Shown piece after piece: positions 1 to 12,977 of a stretch of DNA of 64,000 nt (positions within the stretch are counted from its first letter, which is position 1; each line of letters begins with the position of its first letter). The notes below the pieces were generated by a model, which did no database searches, was not told the DNA's origin, and saw only the letters and a list, made by a program, of their open reading frames with translations. A program made the position numbers and the translations under genes. The stretch comes from Marisa cornuarietis (lineage: Eukaryota; Mollusca; Gastropoda; Architaenioglossa; Ampullariidae). Where the stretch lies: positions 9,073,001 through 9,137,000 of the forward strand of contig SMMW01000555.1 in assembly GCA_004794655.1 (NCBI GenBank). Direction: 5' to 3'.

Positions 1-1
1 A

Positions 2-2963
2 ATATTTGTGGAAGAGAAGATCTATGATGAGTTTGTAGAGCGCAGCGCAGCACGAGCAAAGCAACGAACTGTGGGAGACCCCTTTACAGGAGTAGAACAG
101 GGGCCACAGGTGCTTGTCCTGGCATTGTTTTTCTCTTATTGTGTCCTAAGCATCTGTAAAGGTCTAACAGAAAGCAACAGTCTTGGGGGGCTTTGCATGA
201 TAAACAGCTCAATACACAAAATCTGAGTGAAGAAATCCTTTCCACTTTTTAAAATATAAGCCTTGAAAATCACCATACACAAAGCAAATCTCCTTAACAT
301 TTCATTTGTTTTTTTTGTTTTTTTTTACCTTTTAGCCAGTGTGAAGCAAAGCTTTACTGGGTATTAATTACATTGAAACACTTGAATTAAACATGTTCCA
401 GTACTCTGTAGGTATCAACTGTGATCCAGATGCTCTATTAAGGATCTTTTTGCTCTGCAGGTTGATGCCGAACAACTCAGAAAGATTCTGGCCTTAATAG
501 ACAGTGGTAAGAAAGATGGTGCTAAGCTACTGGCTGGTGGTAGTAGGCATGGTGACCGTGGGTACTACATCCAGCCCACTGTCTTTGCTGATGTTCGTGA
601 CAACATGCGGATAGCAAAGGAAGAAGTGAGTTCAGTTCTCCATTTATCAACATATTTTTACTCTTTTGACAGTCACCTTGAGCTAGGATTATAATCTGCA
701 AAAAATAATCAAGTACTTTTCTCAGGAGTAGATCATTTTGCTGCACCCAGAGGATATGTATGCATATCTGATAATGGAATCCCAGACACTTCATCGCCGG
801 ACACTTAATCCTCAAAATGAAATTTCAACTCAAAAAATTATGAAGTGAATGAAAAATTTAATTCAAATTCAAATAATACTTAACTTCAACATTTATAACA
901 TCCCAGTCTTACGAGAGTTATCCAGAGTTACCACGCGACACATTTCTCTTACGGTTATAATATTTATAGTTCACAAAATAGCAGTTTTGAGTGTTGTGTC
1001 GCGATTTGGGGATGAAGTGTCCGGTCACCCTGATAATGCAGGTTTTGTCAAAACCCTTTTGTGTTGAATGACATTTGTGAAAGCTCTTGCTAAAAAAAAA
1101 AAAAATATCTGAACATATTTTAGCAATTTCAGAGGATAAAGATATATATATTTTTGTTTTACCAGGTTAAAGGTAAGGTTTGTTGACTGTAGGGCCTAGC
1201 ATAGAGCTGTGTTTACTATCACTGATGTGAAAAATGTTTCAGATTTTTGGGCCAGTCATGCAGATTCTAAAATTTAAAGGGATGGATGAGCTTGTTTCCC
1301 GAGCTCACGACACAGTGTATGGCTTGGCAGCAGCTGTCTTCACAAAAGACTTAGAAAAAGCCATTTACCTTACCAACAGCCTGCGAGCTGGAACTGTTTG
1401 GTCAGTTTAGGCTCAGCAATAATTGTGCTCATGTCTTTGAGTCTTGCTGCTGATTTGTGTTATGAGTGAAATGATTGAAGTCTCTTACTTTTCATTGTGT
1501 GCTGCAAAATAAGGGGGTGACAGTTTTCAATAGTGTTTAAATTTTTCCTTGTTCAAACATTTGTGAATTTTTTTTTTTAGTATACCAATTCAAGCAAAAT
1601 CAAACACAAAAAGATAAGTGGCTGCATCTTTTCAGTGTGGAATAAAATACTTAAAAGAATTTCACACCTTTATCTTGCATTTGCTCCAACAGGGTGAATT
1701 GCTACGACGTATTTGATGCCTCAGCACCATTTGGTGGATACCAGATGTCTGGCAGTGGTCGTGAGCTGGGAGAATATGGTTTGGAAGCTTACACTGAGGT
1801 CAAAACAGTAAGTGTCACTTGTTTCTCATTCAGAACCTTAATTACATTTTGTCTTTGCAATTTTTTGTAAAAGAAACACAAGCTAACTGGCATCAGCAAT
1901 GGTCATTATCACCAGCTTTTCATAGACAATGCTTCACTGATCTAAGATTATCCAGAATATTTAATAGAAGAAAAATTTGTTTTCTAAATAAATAAATATA
2001 AATACATAGAATATTTGTACAGCGCCTTTTTCCAGCATTAGCCAGACTCAAGGCGCTTAAAATATAAACACACAGACATGAGAATAATAATGATCTCAAC
2101 ACAAAGAGTTCCTTGTGTTTTCAAAGTGAATGCCGTCTGCATAGATGCACAACAGCTTAGTTAAACTACCAGCTGCAACTGAGATCTGTAGTCGTAGTAT
2201 CAGTGGAATAGTAGTGAGGTGGCGGCACATATAAACATTAAGTTGTTCATTGTTAGCGCACATACGACTGTCACGGAGGTCACATCAACACATACAGCGG
2301 AATTGAAGAAAATAGATGAAGCAGGAGGCAACGATGTAGACAAGAGATGAGAGAATCAGGTCCATGTTTGTTCACTCACGGAGATCCACAATCTAAAGCA
2401 GCGGAAAGAATGTTGCGAGGAAAATGTACCGAAGTAGAGCAGAAAGTTTTGAGCAATCTGCAGGGTAGTGATGATTTAAATCAACGAGCAAACATCCAAG
2501 AGTCGAGATGTAGATATGGCGTTCACGACCGTCAGACGATAAAGAAGAGAAAAATGGGGAACAGGCTCGGAAAATAGTCCTGAACAGCGACGGGTGAACG
2601 CAGCGAAAAGCACAGATTGACAGTAATCAGCAAACACCAAATACGATGAAAACCCAAAGGCACTTCACGAAATAAAAGAAAAAGAGCTGAGAGAGCTCGT
2701 CCCCTCCAACCGGTAAGGCAAAGGGACACCACTCTCCCATCATGGTTTACAGTTTACACCAAGAATTGGATTTATAGTGCATGTATCCTTTTAGTCCATC
2801 ACAGCCTCACAGGTGTATTGTGTTAACGTCTCTAATAGTCATACATGCATAGCTTTTATAAACTTTTTGATAACGAAAAATGAAACAGAAAAGTTGCCTT
2901 TATGATGAGCTATATATTCTTTCTTTTCAGGTTACAATCAAGATCCCTCAGAAAAACTCCTAA
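2..2963 (+). CDS. ALDH1/2-type aldehyde dehydrogenase, C-terminal five exons
   Basis: NAD(P)-dependent oxidation of aldehydes to acids. The window holds about the last 190 of the roughly 500 residues usual in the family. Exons read as 2-109, 461-625, 1243-1400, 1693-1807 and 2931-2963, all with GT-AG borders and consistent phase; stop TAA ends at 2963. Visible family motifs are [20 protein letters not shown], the [13 protein letters not shown] motif across exons 2/3, [43 protein letters not shown] and the C-terminus [10 protein letters not shown]. The active-site cysteine normally lies just before IFVEE and so falls left of the window. The [10 protein letters not shown] and IPQKNS ends look closer to ALDH2/ALDH1B than to ALDH1A, but cytosolic or mitochondrial location cannot be judged without the N-terminus. 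No break is seen in the visible exons. Confidence 0.93.
1985..2080 (-). repeat. retroelement 3'-tail-like fragment in last ALDH intron
   Basis: Read on the minus strand, this piece has a ...GCGCC...GGCGCTGTA... core followed by an A/T-rich TATTTATTTA run. The same layout (GCGCTATAAAAAT plus a TTATTA run) forms the 3' end of the CR1-like LINE at 37.5 kb. It is probably the tail of a short non-LTR element, and the unclassified sequence up to about 2740 may be transposon-derived too. The family is not identified. Confidence 0.35.
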
Positions 2964-4235
2964 AGCTACTTGCTGCATTGTTGCTTTGGAAGTACCCATC
3001 CAATCAGATGCTTTGGTGCTGTATCAGAATGTGAAAAAAGAAGTTTATTTCAACAGATTCTCATGGCTGCACTGATGCATATGACTGTCTTACTAATGTT
3101 TGTGTACCCCAATCTGTGAATTAACCCTTCTGGAACTAAATCATGTTACCAGCATTTAATTCATTAATGAAATCATGATTTAGCAGTAATTTCCTTCTTT
3201 CCACTAAAAAAAAAATGAGCACATACTTTTGCAAGCACACAATTTCTGTTTATAAAAAAAGTAATCAGTGACTTGAAAAAAAACTTTTGTTTCATACTTC
3301 ATTTAATTCATATCACCTCATGAGAGTAAACCCAACCTATGCAATGTCTGACTTGTGATCAGAAATGTATTTTGTTAACTTTGTTTTAGAAAAACAAATG
3401 TTGTATACTTTGTAACATCATTGCAATACAAAGTATGTCTTGATATTTTATGAATCCTGTTGAGAACTATGTGCTACATTACACTTCCCAAGTTTGTACA
3501 TTGTTGCATCAGGACATTGTATACAGTGCTCCCAATATCTCAAGAAACTTTCAGATATTTAAGAAAGTTATAAATGCAGTTTTTGCATCTGTATCAGTTT
3601 TATATACCTTTTACACGATATAGAACCAACCTTTCGAAGTCTGTCTTCACCACCTGTATCTTTGAAGACCTCGGTGACAAGAGTACAAGACGTTGGTTTG
3701 CGATCTGGCAGGGTGTGAAATGGGCGGTTTCAACAACTTCACTGCATCACATGCAACTATTTTTTTAAATTTTTTGCAGCCGAAGGGCAGCCAACCACGC
3801 ATCATAGCTGCCCAGTCTTTAGGCTCCTTTGCATATCCGAGGTCGCCTCACTGGTCTTGCCAAAACTGTCCAGGTCACACTTCAGTACTAATGTGCAGCG
3901 TAGCCGGACCAGATGACTTTTGCTGAAAGATGTGTGGTGCACAAACCCCACCCCCCGGGGCGCTGAAGCGTGTCTACGATTGTCAAAATATCCCCCATCC
4001 CACTGTCATCCTCTGTCTAAATGTCTGTTTGGTTAGGTGTGTAGAAACCAGGGGGCCAGCCGCCCGCTCAGAAAAAAAAAATACTGAAAGGGCAAGAATG
4101 TGAACGTCGTTTACTGTCAGCATGGAATTTTCCCCCACAAAGCAATCTTCCTACGCCACTGTTATGTGGACCCGAAGTTGCACGTCACATAATCGTGATG
4201 CTAGCCTAATGCTCTACCCTCCCGTTATTTCGTGA
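2964..4235. other. ALDH 3' UTR and intergenic DNA
   Basis: Follows the ALDH stop codon. No clear AATAAA signal is seen; a variant AATACA near 3424 could serve. The rest has no coding signal that I can support. Confidence 0.5.
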
Positions 4236-4239
4236 CCTT

Positions 4240-4875
4240 TTACCGTACAGCACGTTTGATGATCAAGGTGTAGCTGCAGTGATCGTTGTCTTTCGTGATA
4301 TTGCGAAGCTCCCCAATCACACCGCAGTAACTTTCCAAGAATACCGGTGTTTGAGGTCCCTTATATCGTACAGACATTAACACTCATCTTAAACAGGTGA
4401 AAGATGAAGATTGTTGACAGATCGCAGTTATTGCATTAACATTTTTCTCGACCTCGATCTCTCGATGAGGTAACTAAACTATTGACTATCTAAATTTCTT
4501 TGGCTTTGTAGAATCACTTTTTATACTTTGCAATGTGAGGTACATCTTTGAGAAATGCACCTTGTCTTTTTTATTCAAGTTTATAAATACTTCTCGACTT
4601 ACAACAGCGCAAATTACATCTTTTAAACTTGATAAAAAAATGTAAACCATTTTGCCGAAGTTTGTAACTTTATCTGCAACCTTTGCCATCGGGAAGACAG
4701 CTCTAGTTAAAGCACAATACATCCGTTCATTTCGGGTGTCGTGCGGTTGCTCGATGAAAACCTTCAGCTTCTCCGACCATCTGGGTTAATTGGTACCTGC
4801 AGCATGGTGTCGTCCACCTTTACCATGACCTCGTTTTCCTGTGTGAACAGCTGCAAGCGAAAAACCGAGCAGAAA
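4240..4875 (-). pseudogene. relic exons of a TIR-family paralog (matching helical exons 12 and 11 of gene 1)
   Basis: The stretch 4245-4370 aligns with the gene 1 exon at 56932-57158: shared blocks include TGATGATCAAGGTG and GTTGTCTTTCGTG, followed by an AAGCT-C-AATCACAC block. The stretch 4500-4870 contains the counterpart of the exon at 57515-57730, clearest at the 5' exon end (GTTTTCCTGTGTGAACAGCTGCAAGCG). Both lie in the same order and orientation as in gene 1. The reading frame is destroyed by many substitutions and indels, so this is a dead copy. The matching later exons lie at 13.3-14.5 kb, beyond two inserted transposable elements. Confidence 0.72.
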
Positions 4876-4879
4876 GATG

Positions 4880-5380
4880 AAAGCTAGTTACGTATAAGTG
4901 ACTGAATGTAAATTTGCTACTAAGTGTAACTAAATGTAAAGATCATGCTTTTCATTAAAGCTTAGATTGGAGTGCACAAGAAATCGAAAAACACGTTTCC
5001 CCATGAAATTGTATTGTCAGTACAATATAAACAAGGTTAATATATATATGGTCTTCGATACAAAGGAGGTGTAATCAATCTGTCAAGAAGCTATACAAAA
5101 TTACTGCAAAGTAAATAACATGAGCAAGTATAATTCATTATCAAGGAGTCGGGTGAAAATAGAATGTACAGAAATAAAATGTAGTAAAAACGTCTCGTAG
5201 AAAAAGATTTAATATCGTGCGAGAATAGGAAAGTGTATGGGAGATTAGAATGAAGAATTAAAATATCCTACATTAGTACAACTCTCAAAGTTTAGTCTCC
5301 CTTTAAATTACTGACTTAAAACGTCTATCGGGTACATAACTCCGAAGCTGTTATGTCTTCACGTGACAAAGATGAGAGGA
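4880..5380. other. non-coding stretch of the relic gene
   Basis: A/T-rich sequence between the relic exons and the LINE; probably an old intron. No recognisable feature. Confidence 0.4.
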
Positions 5381-6097
5381 CTCTCAACGAGGACAATGTC
5401 GACGCCGGTACCAGTAATCCACCATTGAACTGGTTATAGTTAGCTTCACACATAAGAAAATCTCAAATGCGGCGAAGTCAAGGGAATAGAGTTGCTCGGA
5501 TGAATACCAGGATGGAAGTGACAAAGGACAAAGGTACATCAAACTAGAGATGAAAAGAGAGAATATGGCAAAAATCCCCACCCTTATCACAGTGCCAGGG
5601 GAAGACCTGAAACTCCTAGTGACAGTTAAAGGAAGAGCCTCCACCTGCCTTGTTTGCGGACTGCCCGGATGTCAAACCGCGGCAAAACAAGCCAGGCAAT
5701 GCACACTCCAACCAAGACACCACCAGACGGGATGTCAGAACAGAAGAGCGCGCAGCACCAGCCCTCACAGTGCTGGGGAAAATCAAGGCGTTTCAGCTTC
5801 CTTTCCATGTCAGTAATGCCACGACAGTGCGACAACATCACCAGGAAGGACCACTACAGCTCGTGTGTTTTTTCTTGTGTGTGTGTGTTTCTTCAACCGT
5901 GCCACGAACAAAAAATTTGGATTATGTGCCAAACAGTGTATGCATACCCAAACATTGGAGCCACGATCCCCGATCTTCCTCTCCCTTGGCGCAGTGAGTA
6001 GTACCCTTCGCACAATGCCACAAACAGCACAGTTTGCTTGGGTACCACGCAGCTCGCCACACTTCACACCACTATTACACTACACATCCTAAAAACC

Positions 6098-6804
6098 ATG
6101 CGCATATCAACCATCAACTGCAGAGGACTTAGGCATGACCACAAAGTCAACGCACTACACACATACAAAAACACAGCATCGACATCCTCCTGATCCAGGA
6201 AACGCACATAGACAATTTGCAGACAGGAAATGAGATCGCCAAAAAACTCGACGGCAAAATAATTTGGTCACTTACCACCACAAGGGGCAAAGGAGTAGCC
6301 ATTTACATAAGTAACAATCTAACTGCAGAAATACACCACTTCCAGACGGATTTCCTCGGTAGGTACATAACAGCCAACATAACGATCAACACATGCACAT
6401 TACAGATTACCAACATTTACGCCCCTAACGACCCGCCCGAACGCAAAACCTTCTTTAAAGAGTTATACCCACTACTAGCCACACCCCACCCACAAATTCT
6501 CGCGGGAGATTTCAACTGCATAGCAAACTCTAAAACAGACAAAATAGGAGGAAATCCAGACAATGGCAAAGCCGGTCATGCCGAACTATCGGCAGTGGTG
6601 GCGGACCACAAGCTCGTAGATGCATATAGACACATACACCCCAACATGACGAGTGTCACATGGCACACCTCCCAAATAGGCTGCAGATTAGACAAAATCT
6701 TTATCTCCCGCAGCCTAGCCCAAAATATATTAACGGCTGAACACATAGTGTGCCCTTTTTCTGACCACGACTTCCTCAAAATCGAGACCTCCCACCTGAC
6801 ATAG
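6098..6804 (+). pseudogene. LINE ORF2, apurinic endonuclease domain
   Basis: Starts with MRISTINCRGL at 6098. A frameshift near 6170 moves it to the frame reading ILLIQETHID. Endonuclease motifs present are QETH, NIYAPND, the AGDFNC catalytic motif and the terminal SDHD. It would nick target DNA to prime reverse transcription. It is broken at the frameshift and by the stop at 6802-6804, so it does not continue into the RT domain. Confidence 0.8.
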
Positions 6805-7414
6805 AGCAACATAGGCAAAGGTTTTTGGAAATTCAACACATCGCTCCTACAAGACACAGACTACGTGAACAAAATAAACAGCACATTATACTTTGCCTCC
6901 CACACCAAACTACAAGGCCCACCCATTCTAGACTGGTGGGACAGACTGAAAGAAAACATCAAAGAAATAACAATCCAGCAAAGCAAGAGCTAGAAACAAA
7001 GAAATTAAAGCCATAAGCGCACAATATCGAGTGCTAGAACAAAAAAACTTAGCTGGAATGAACAACATCAAAATTAGACTACAACAATTAGACGGAGAAA
7101 AGAACAGGTGCTCAAATCCGCGCTAGAGTACCACTAGAAACCACACAAGAAACAACCAGCACCTTCTTCTGCCAAAAAGAACTACAACGCGGCAAACGGA
7201 AAACCATCGCCAGCATCATAGGTAAAGACGGGCAACAACAAACAAACCCGAATGACATTCTAAGCTCCTTTAAATCCTTCTACTCCGAGCAGAGACCACA
7301 GACCCCGAAAAACAAGAAAGTCTCCTAAAAGACCTCCCGCAAATTGACAGTGAAGCGGCAGACGACATAGGCACACCCATAACCATAACGGAAATAGAAA
7401 AGGCCCTCAAAGAA

Positions 7415-8371
7415 ATGAAAGCAAATAAAACGCCGGGCTCTGACGGCCTACCAAAAGAATTCTATTTTGCCTTCCTCAAGCACTTTGGACCCATATTATC
7501 CGAAGTATACACTGCAACATACGAGTGTGGCCACCTGACAAAAACGCAAAAAGGATCTTACATCACCCTGATTTGCAAGGACCCCGACAACCCCCAACAC
7601 ATGGCAAATGACAGACCCATATCGCTCCTAAACACCGACTACAAAATACTCACCAAAACACTCTGCAACCGCATCAAACCACACCTCCACCAAGTCATCC
7701 ATAACCAAACATGCGGAATCCCAGGCAGGTCAATAACCAGCAATTGTCACCTCATAAGAGATATCATAGAATATTGCAACAGCAGAGGCTACTCTAATCT
7801 CATCCTATCAATTGATCAAGAAAAAGCCTTTGACAGAATCTCACACCAATACCTAATACAAACTCTCCAAGCCTTCGGGTTCAGCACACAATTCCGGCGG
7901 TGGATATCTACAATTTACACAGACATACACAGCAGCGTAATTGTCAACCAACAGGTGTCAGAACCCTTTAAAATAACTAGGTCAGTCAGGCAAGGTTGTA
8001 GCCTATCGCCACTGCTATATATCCTATGCCTGGAACCGATCCTCAAAAAAATTAGAGAGGATGCGTCAATAAAGGGGATCTCCCTGCCAGGCAAGCTGGA
8101 CGCCTGTAAAATATCAGTATACGCAGACGACAGCAACTTCTTAAATAATTTCCCATCAGTCACAAGGGTGATTAGACACTTCCACAGTTACAGCATGGCC
8201 TCTGGCGCCAAGCTAAACTTAGGAAAAACCAAAGGCATGCTCGTGGGGAGATGGAGGGGGGTAAAAGAAAAAACCCCGGACATCACATGGACGAACAACC
8301 TAAAGATATACGGGGTGCCATATGGCGACGTCTCTCAGGAAAAATCTAAGAAAAATCACGGCGCTGCTTAA
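7415..8371 (+). pseudogene. LINE ORF2, reverse transcriptase domain
   Basis: An open stretch of 318 codons with RT motifs in order: TPGSDGLPKEFY, NDRPISLLNTDYK, the DQEKAFDRI palm motif, RQGCSLSPLLYILCLEP, and an intact catalytic YADD near 8119-8133. The sequence style (SIDQEKAFDRISHQYL) is typical of Tx1/L1-group elements. Frame breaks on both sides mean no full ORF2 remains. Confidence 0.85.
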
Positions 8372-8457
8372 CCTCTACAGACTCCGACACCTCTCGCTGT
8401 ATGAAAAAGCCAAACTTATAAATACCACAGTCCTGGCCAAACTGGTACCTAACAACC

Positions 8458-9396
8458 GTGCTAACACCACCAGCTCACTACATCAAAAACATAGAAAGAG
8501 CCATCTTCCAATTCCTCTGGAAAAACGGCTGCGAGCCAATAAACCGCAAGACCCTTTATCTGCACCCCCGACAAGGAGGGATAGGCCTGATCAACATCCC
8601 ATCCAAAATAGAAAGCCACATCCTATCTCAAGTGATAGGGCTGTTCCGAGAGGACAAACAGGACTGGACACATTTTGGCCACCTGTGGTTAGGGCTAGAT
8701 CTGAGGGTTTTCACTAACTACCCTTTCACGAACAAGCACCCACACAGCCCTGAAGACGTTCCCCCTTACTACCAGGCATGCCGCACAGCCATCAACAACC
8801 TCCTCGCGGCAGACCCCAAGAGCACCCTGGACGCACACACGAGAGAAAAGACCCTGTACCAAACACTTGTAACCAAGCGCACCAAGCCCCCAAGAGTGCT
8901 TCATTCCTTTCCACAAATAAATTTCGCAAATACCTTCAAACAGTTAAACAACAAATACGTAGACCCCAACACCGCAGACACGTCCTTCAAAATAGCACAC
9001 GATGTTCTTCCTGTCGCATACACCCTGCACCTCAGAAACATAACTAACCACAAGATGTGCTCCTTCTGTTGCAAGGAAGACGAGACAACAGAACACATCC
9101 TTTATTACTGCACACGCATACAACAAACACGCAAACAACTGTCAACACTAATGAACAACTTCGCCATCATAACCCCCACATTAGAATGCATACGGTTTAA
9201 CACCCTCCCACCCACCATACCAGCAGCAGCACAGACAGCATCCGCCATCGTCCTAGCAGAATATAAACAGGTGATCTGGCAACTGAGGAACAAGGCACGT
9301 CTCCACAAAAAAGGCGTGGCACCATCTCAGATATCAGAAGTCTTCAGCACCAGGATAAGACTGAGACTAAGAAAAGACAGAAAGCTTGTCAGCTGA
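8458..9396 (+). pseudogene. LINE ORF2, C-terminal domain with CCHC motif
   Basis: An open stretch of 312 codons continuing ORF2 after a frameshift near 8360. It contains the zf-RVT-like motif CSFCCKEDETTEHILYYC (C-x2-C...H-x4-C) found downstream of RT in this LINE group. It ends at the stop at 9394-9396, about 320 bp before the polyadenylation signal. Confidence 0.78.
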
Positions 9397-9758
9397 ACGG
9401 TACCTTGAGCGTTGGGGAGACCTCATGTGAGGCACAAAAGCAGAGGGGGGAACCACGCTCCCCTACACCCCACGCATCATGGAAGGAAATCCGAGTCACA
9501 AAAAAACAAAAACAAAAACCCACGGAAAACGGCCCACAAGATCAAAGATCACCGACAACCTCTTGTCACCAAGCAAACCCCGACGGGGAAAAAAACTTTG
9601 AATTTGATGTACACGTTTTAACAAACCTTTTGGTGAACACCGCGAAAACTTGATTTTGTGTAAATACTTGTACAAATTGGTTGAATTTTTACATTTCTAT
9701 ATGTGTTGATTTTTAATAAACATCATGGAAAAAGAAAAAAAAAATGTACATGGTTGCA

Positions 9759-12700
9759 TGTCACGTACTCTTAGTGGACATGCGCACTCTTTCCAAACAA
9801 TAACACGAAATCGCTTCCGTTCAGGACGTCCTTTCCCGGACACATACTTATTACACACAAAACCTCAAATTGATCAGATACAAAAAAGGCTCTGCCACTA
9901 GGCAGTCCAGCCAAACCAATAAAGTGAAAATATACTACTACACGCAGAATAAAGGTACATCAATTACATTAGTTACTAAAACTACACACTTGCAAGTTGC
10001 AAACATTATTAGACCGCTCAAAGGCAAGTCTTCAATACTTTCTAAACTGCCTACACTTTAAGTCTCCAATAGTTACTAGACAGCACACACAGGCAAGTCT
10101 CCAATAGTTACTAGACAGCACACACAGGCAAGTCTCCAATAGTTACTAGACAGCACACACAGGCAAGTCTCCAATAGTTACTAGACAGCACACACAGGCA
10201 AGTCTCCAATAGTTACTAGACAGCACACACAGGCAAGTCTCCAATAGTTACTAGACAGCACACACAGGCAAGTCTCCAATAGTTACTAGACAGCACACAC
10301 AGGCAAGTCTCCAATAGTTACTAGACAGCACACACAGGCAAGTCTCCAATAGTTACTAGACAGCACACACAGGCAAGTCTCCAATAGTTACTAGACAGCA
10401 CACACAGGCAAGTCTCCAATAGTTACTAGACAGCACACACAGGCAAGTCTCCAATAGTTACTAGACAGCACACACAGGCAAGTCTCCAATAGTTACTAGA
10501 CAGCACACACAGGCAAGTCTCCAATAGTTACTAGACAGCACACACAGGCAAGTCTCCAATAGTTACTAGACAGCACACACAGGCAAGTCTCCAATAGTTA
10601 CTAGACACACAGGCACTCCAATAGTTACAGACAGCACACACAGGCAAGTCTCCAATAGTTACTAGACAGCACACACAGGCAAGTCTCCAATAGTTACTAG
10701 ACAGCACACACAGGCAAGTCTCCAATAGTTACTAGACAGCACACACAGGCAAGTCTCCAATAGTTACTAGACAGCACACACAGGCAAGTCTCCAATAGTT
10801 ACTAGACAGCACACACAGGCAAGTCTCCAATAGTTACTAGACAGGCAAGTCTCCAATAGTTACTAGACAGCACACACAGGCAAGTCTCCAATAGTTACTA
10901 GACAGCACACACAGGCAAGTCTCCAATAGTTACTAGACAGCACACACAGGCAAGTCTCCAATAGTTACTAGACAGCACACACAGGCAAGTCTCCAATAGT
11001 TACTAGACAGCACACACAGGCAAGTCTCCAATAGTTACTAGACAGCACACACAGGCAAGTCTCCAATAGTTACTAGACAGCACACACAGGCAAGTCTCCA
11101 ATAGTTACTAGACAGCACACACAGGCAAGTCTCCAATAGTTACTAGACAGCACACACAGGCAAGTCTCCAATAGTTACTAGACAGCACACACAGGCAAGT
11201 CTCCAATAGTTACTAGACAGCACACACAGGCAAGTCTCCAATAGTTACTAGACAGCACACACAGGCAAGTCTCCAATAGTTACAGCACACAGGCAAGTCT
11301 CCAATAGTTACTAGACAGCACACACAGGCAAGTCTCCAATAGTTACTAGACAGCACACAGGCAAGTCTCCAATAGTTACTAGACAGCACACACAGGCAAG
11401 TCTCCAATAGTTACTAGACAGCACACACAGGCAAGTCTCCAATAGTTACTAGACAGCACACACAGGCAAGTCTCCAATAGTTACTAGACAGCACACACAG
11501 GCAAGTCTCCAATAGTTACTAGAAGTCTTCAATACTTTCTAAACTGCCTACACTTTAAGTCTCCAATAGTTACTAGACAGCACACACAGGCAAGTCTCCA
11601 ATAGTTACTAGACAGCACACACAGGCAAGTCTCCAATAGTTACTAGACAGCACACACAGGCAAGTCTCCAATAGTTACTAGACAGCACACACAGGCAAGT
11701 CTCCAATAGTTACTAGACAGCACACACAGGCAAGTCTCCAATAGTTACTAGACAGCACACACAGGCAAGTCTCCAATAGTTACTAGACAGCACACACAGG
11801 CAAGTCTCCAATAGTTACTAGACAGCACACACAGGCAAGTCTCCAATAGTTACTAGACAGCACACACAGGCAAGTCTCCAATAGTTACTAGACAGCACAC
11901 ACAGGCAAGTCTCCAATAGTTACTAGACAGCACACACAGGCAAGTCTCCAATAGTTACTAGACAACACACACAGGCAAGTCTCCAATAGTTACTAGACAG
12001 CACACACAGGCAAGTCTCCAATAGTTACCAGACTGCACACACAGGCAAGTCTCCAGCAGTTGCTAAACTGCTTAAACCTACAAATCTACTGTATTTACTA
12101 CAGCCCTTAAATTAACAGTTCTGCCTCAACACCTGGTAGACGAAAGTGGAGAATATCGGCTAGGATTCGTAATCTCCCTCTAACCGGAATAGTGTAAAAG
12201 AAAGTCTTACTTTCTGTCTGTACGCCGTGTCTCGTAGAAGTCCGGCGTCCCCGATAGCTCACGTGTTTGCCCTGCGTCAGAGGTCCCCCGGACGTAACGG
12301 TGCGGTGCACAAGGACGTGACTATCTTCAGCTCGCTGCTCGGGTTAAACTAAAGAATACCGCGACGGCCCTCCCCTCTGTCGGTGGGTTGTCGTCGTTGT
12401 AACAGGTGATGGTGGAGCAGGTGGAGCAGCAGGAGCACAGTCGCTAGACACTCGGAAACGCTGATGCGACTCGTACCGCCTATATCTCGCCAGCTCCGGT
12501 TGTCCAGACTCTTCGGCAACCTTCCGTCAGCTTGGCGCTTGTTCTCCGCTCACAGCAGCAGAATGGCGTAGAGTCTTCAGCAAACTTCGTATAACCGCCC
12601 GGTCGATAGTAGCAGCTCGGCTTTAGCAAAAGTTTGGACAATTGAAACAGCAGCAGCCCCCTGGCCGCTTATGGGCCGGAATAAATACCCACCCCTGTCA

Positions 12701-12977
12701 TACCAGACCAGGTGTGAGCACTGTATGACCCGTGCGTGAAGTTTGATAATCTCGTGGCACACGCTTTCCACGGAACACATGAAGCAGCAGCAGCAGCTCA
12801 CTGACTGCTTGTGGTGGGGATCAAAACACCCACACCTGTCACACAGGACCAGGTGTGAGCACTGCCTGCGCGTGGAGTTTGCTAATCTCTTGATCCACGC
12901 TTTCCAAGTAACACATTGACATGTCAACAACAGGTTAGGTCCTACCCCCATCCTCACTCTACATCCTTATCGCTACA
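9759..12977 (+). mobile_element. solo LTR-like TG...CA element with 5-bp target duplication, minisatellite-expanded copy
   Basis: Begins TGTCACGTAC, ends CGCTACA, and is flanked by a perfect 5-bp duplication TTGCA (9754-9758 and 12978-12982). A second copy at 46680-48057 has the same ends and its own 5-bp duplication, which fixes both borders. No coding region and no extended terminal inverted repeats are seen, so a solo LTR of an LTR retrotransposon is the best reading; a long non-autonomous element is an alternative. It is 3.2 kb against 1.4 kb for the other copy because a 35-bp repeat has expanded. Confidence 0.8.
10061..12055 (+). repeat. 35-bp minisatellite, about 55 copies
   Basis: Head-to-tail repeats of a 35-bp unit (AGTCTCCAATAGTTACTAGA followed by CAGCACACACAGGCA). 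Most units are identical; a few are shortened (near 10604, 10842, 11280 and 11355) and the last units diverge. There is no unique spacer between units. In the second element copy (about 46930-47170) only a few degenerate units remain. Confidence 0.95.

Larger units (their letters stand above)
5385..9745 (+). mobile_element. Tx1/L1-like LINE, 5'-truncated and decayed
   Basis: Non-LTR retrotransposon with the order ORF1 remnant (CCHC-knuckle region near 5640), APE endonuclease (6098-6804), reverse transcriptase (7415-8371), C-terminal region with a CCHC motif (8458-9396), 3' UTR, AATAAA at 9715-9720 and an A-rich tail to about 9745. It lacks the 5' end of ORF1 and has several frameshifts (near 5660, 6170, 6805-7410 and 8360). 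It lies inside the decayed TIR-family relic, splitting it, and ends only about 10 bp before the TG...CA element that follows. The left boundary is approximate. Confidence 0.88.

Noticed and set aside
5384..5644. Minus-strand ORF of 86 codons
   Set aside because: Antisense shadow of the LINE ORF1 remnant.
10531..11407. Minus-strand repeat proteins of the METCLCVLSSNYW type
   Set aside because: Frames produced only by the 35-bp tandem repeat; broken at each length variant and with no start context.
10061..12055. CRISPR-like array of 35-bp repeats
   Set aside because: Units are directly adjacent with no unique spacers, inside a TG...CA element of a eukaryotic genome; it is a minisatellite.
9759..12977. 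DNA transposon with terminal inverted repeats
   Set aside because: Only TGT/ACA match at the ends; TG...CA plus a 5-bp target duplication fits an LTR better.
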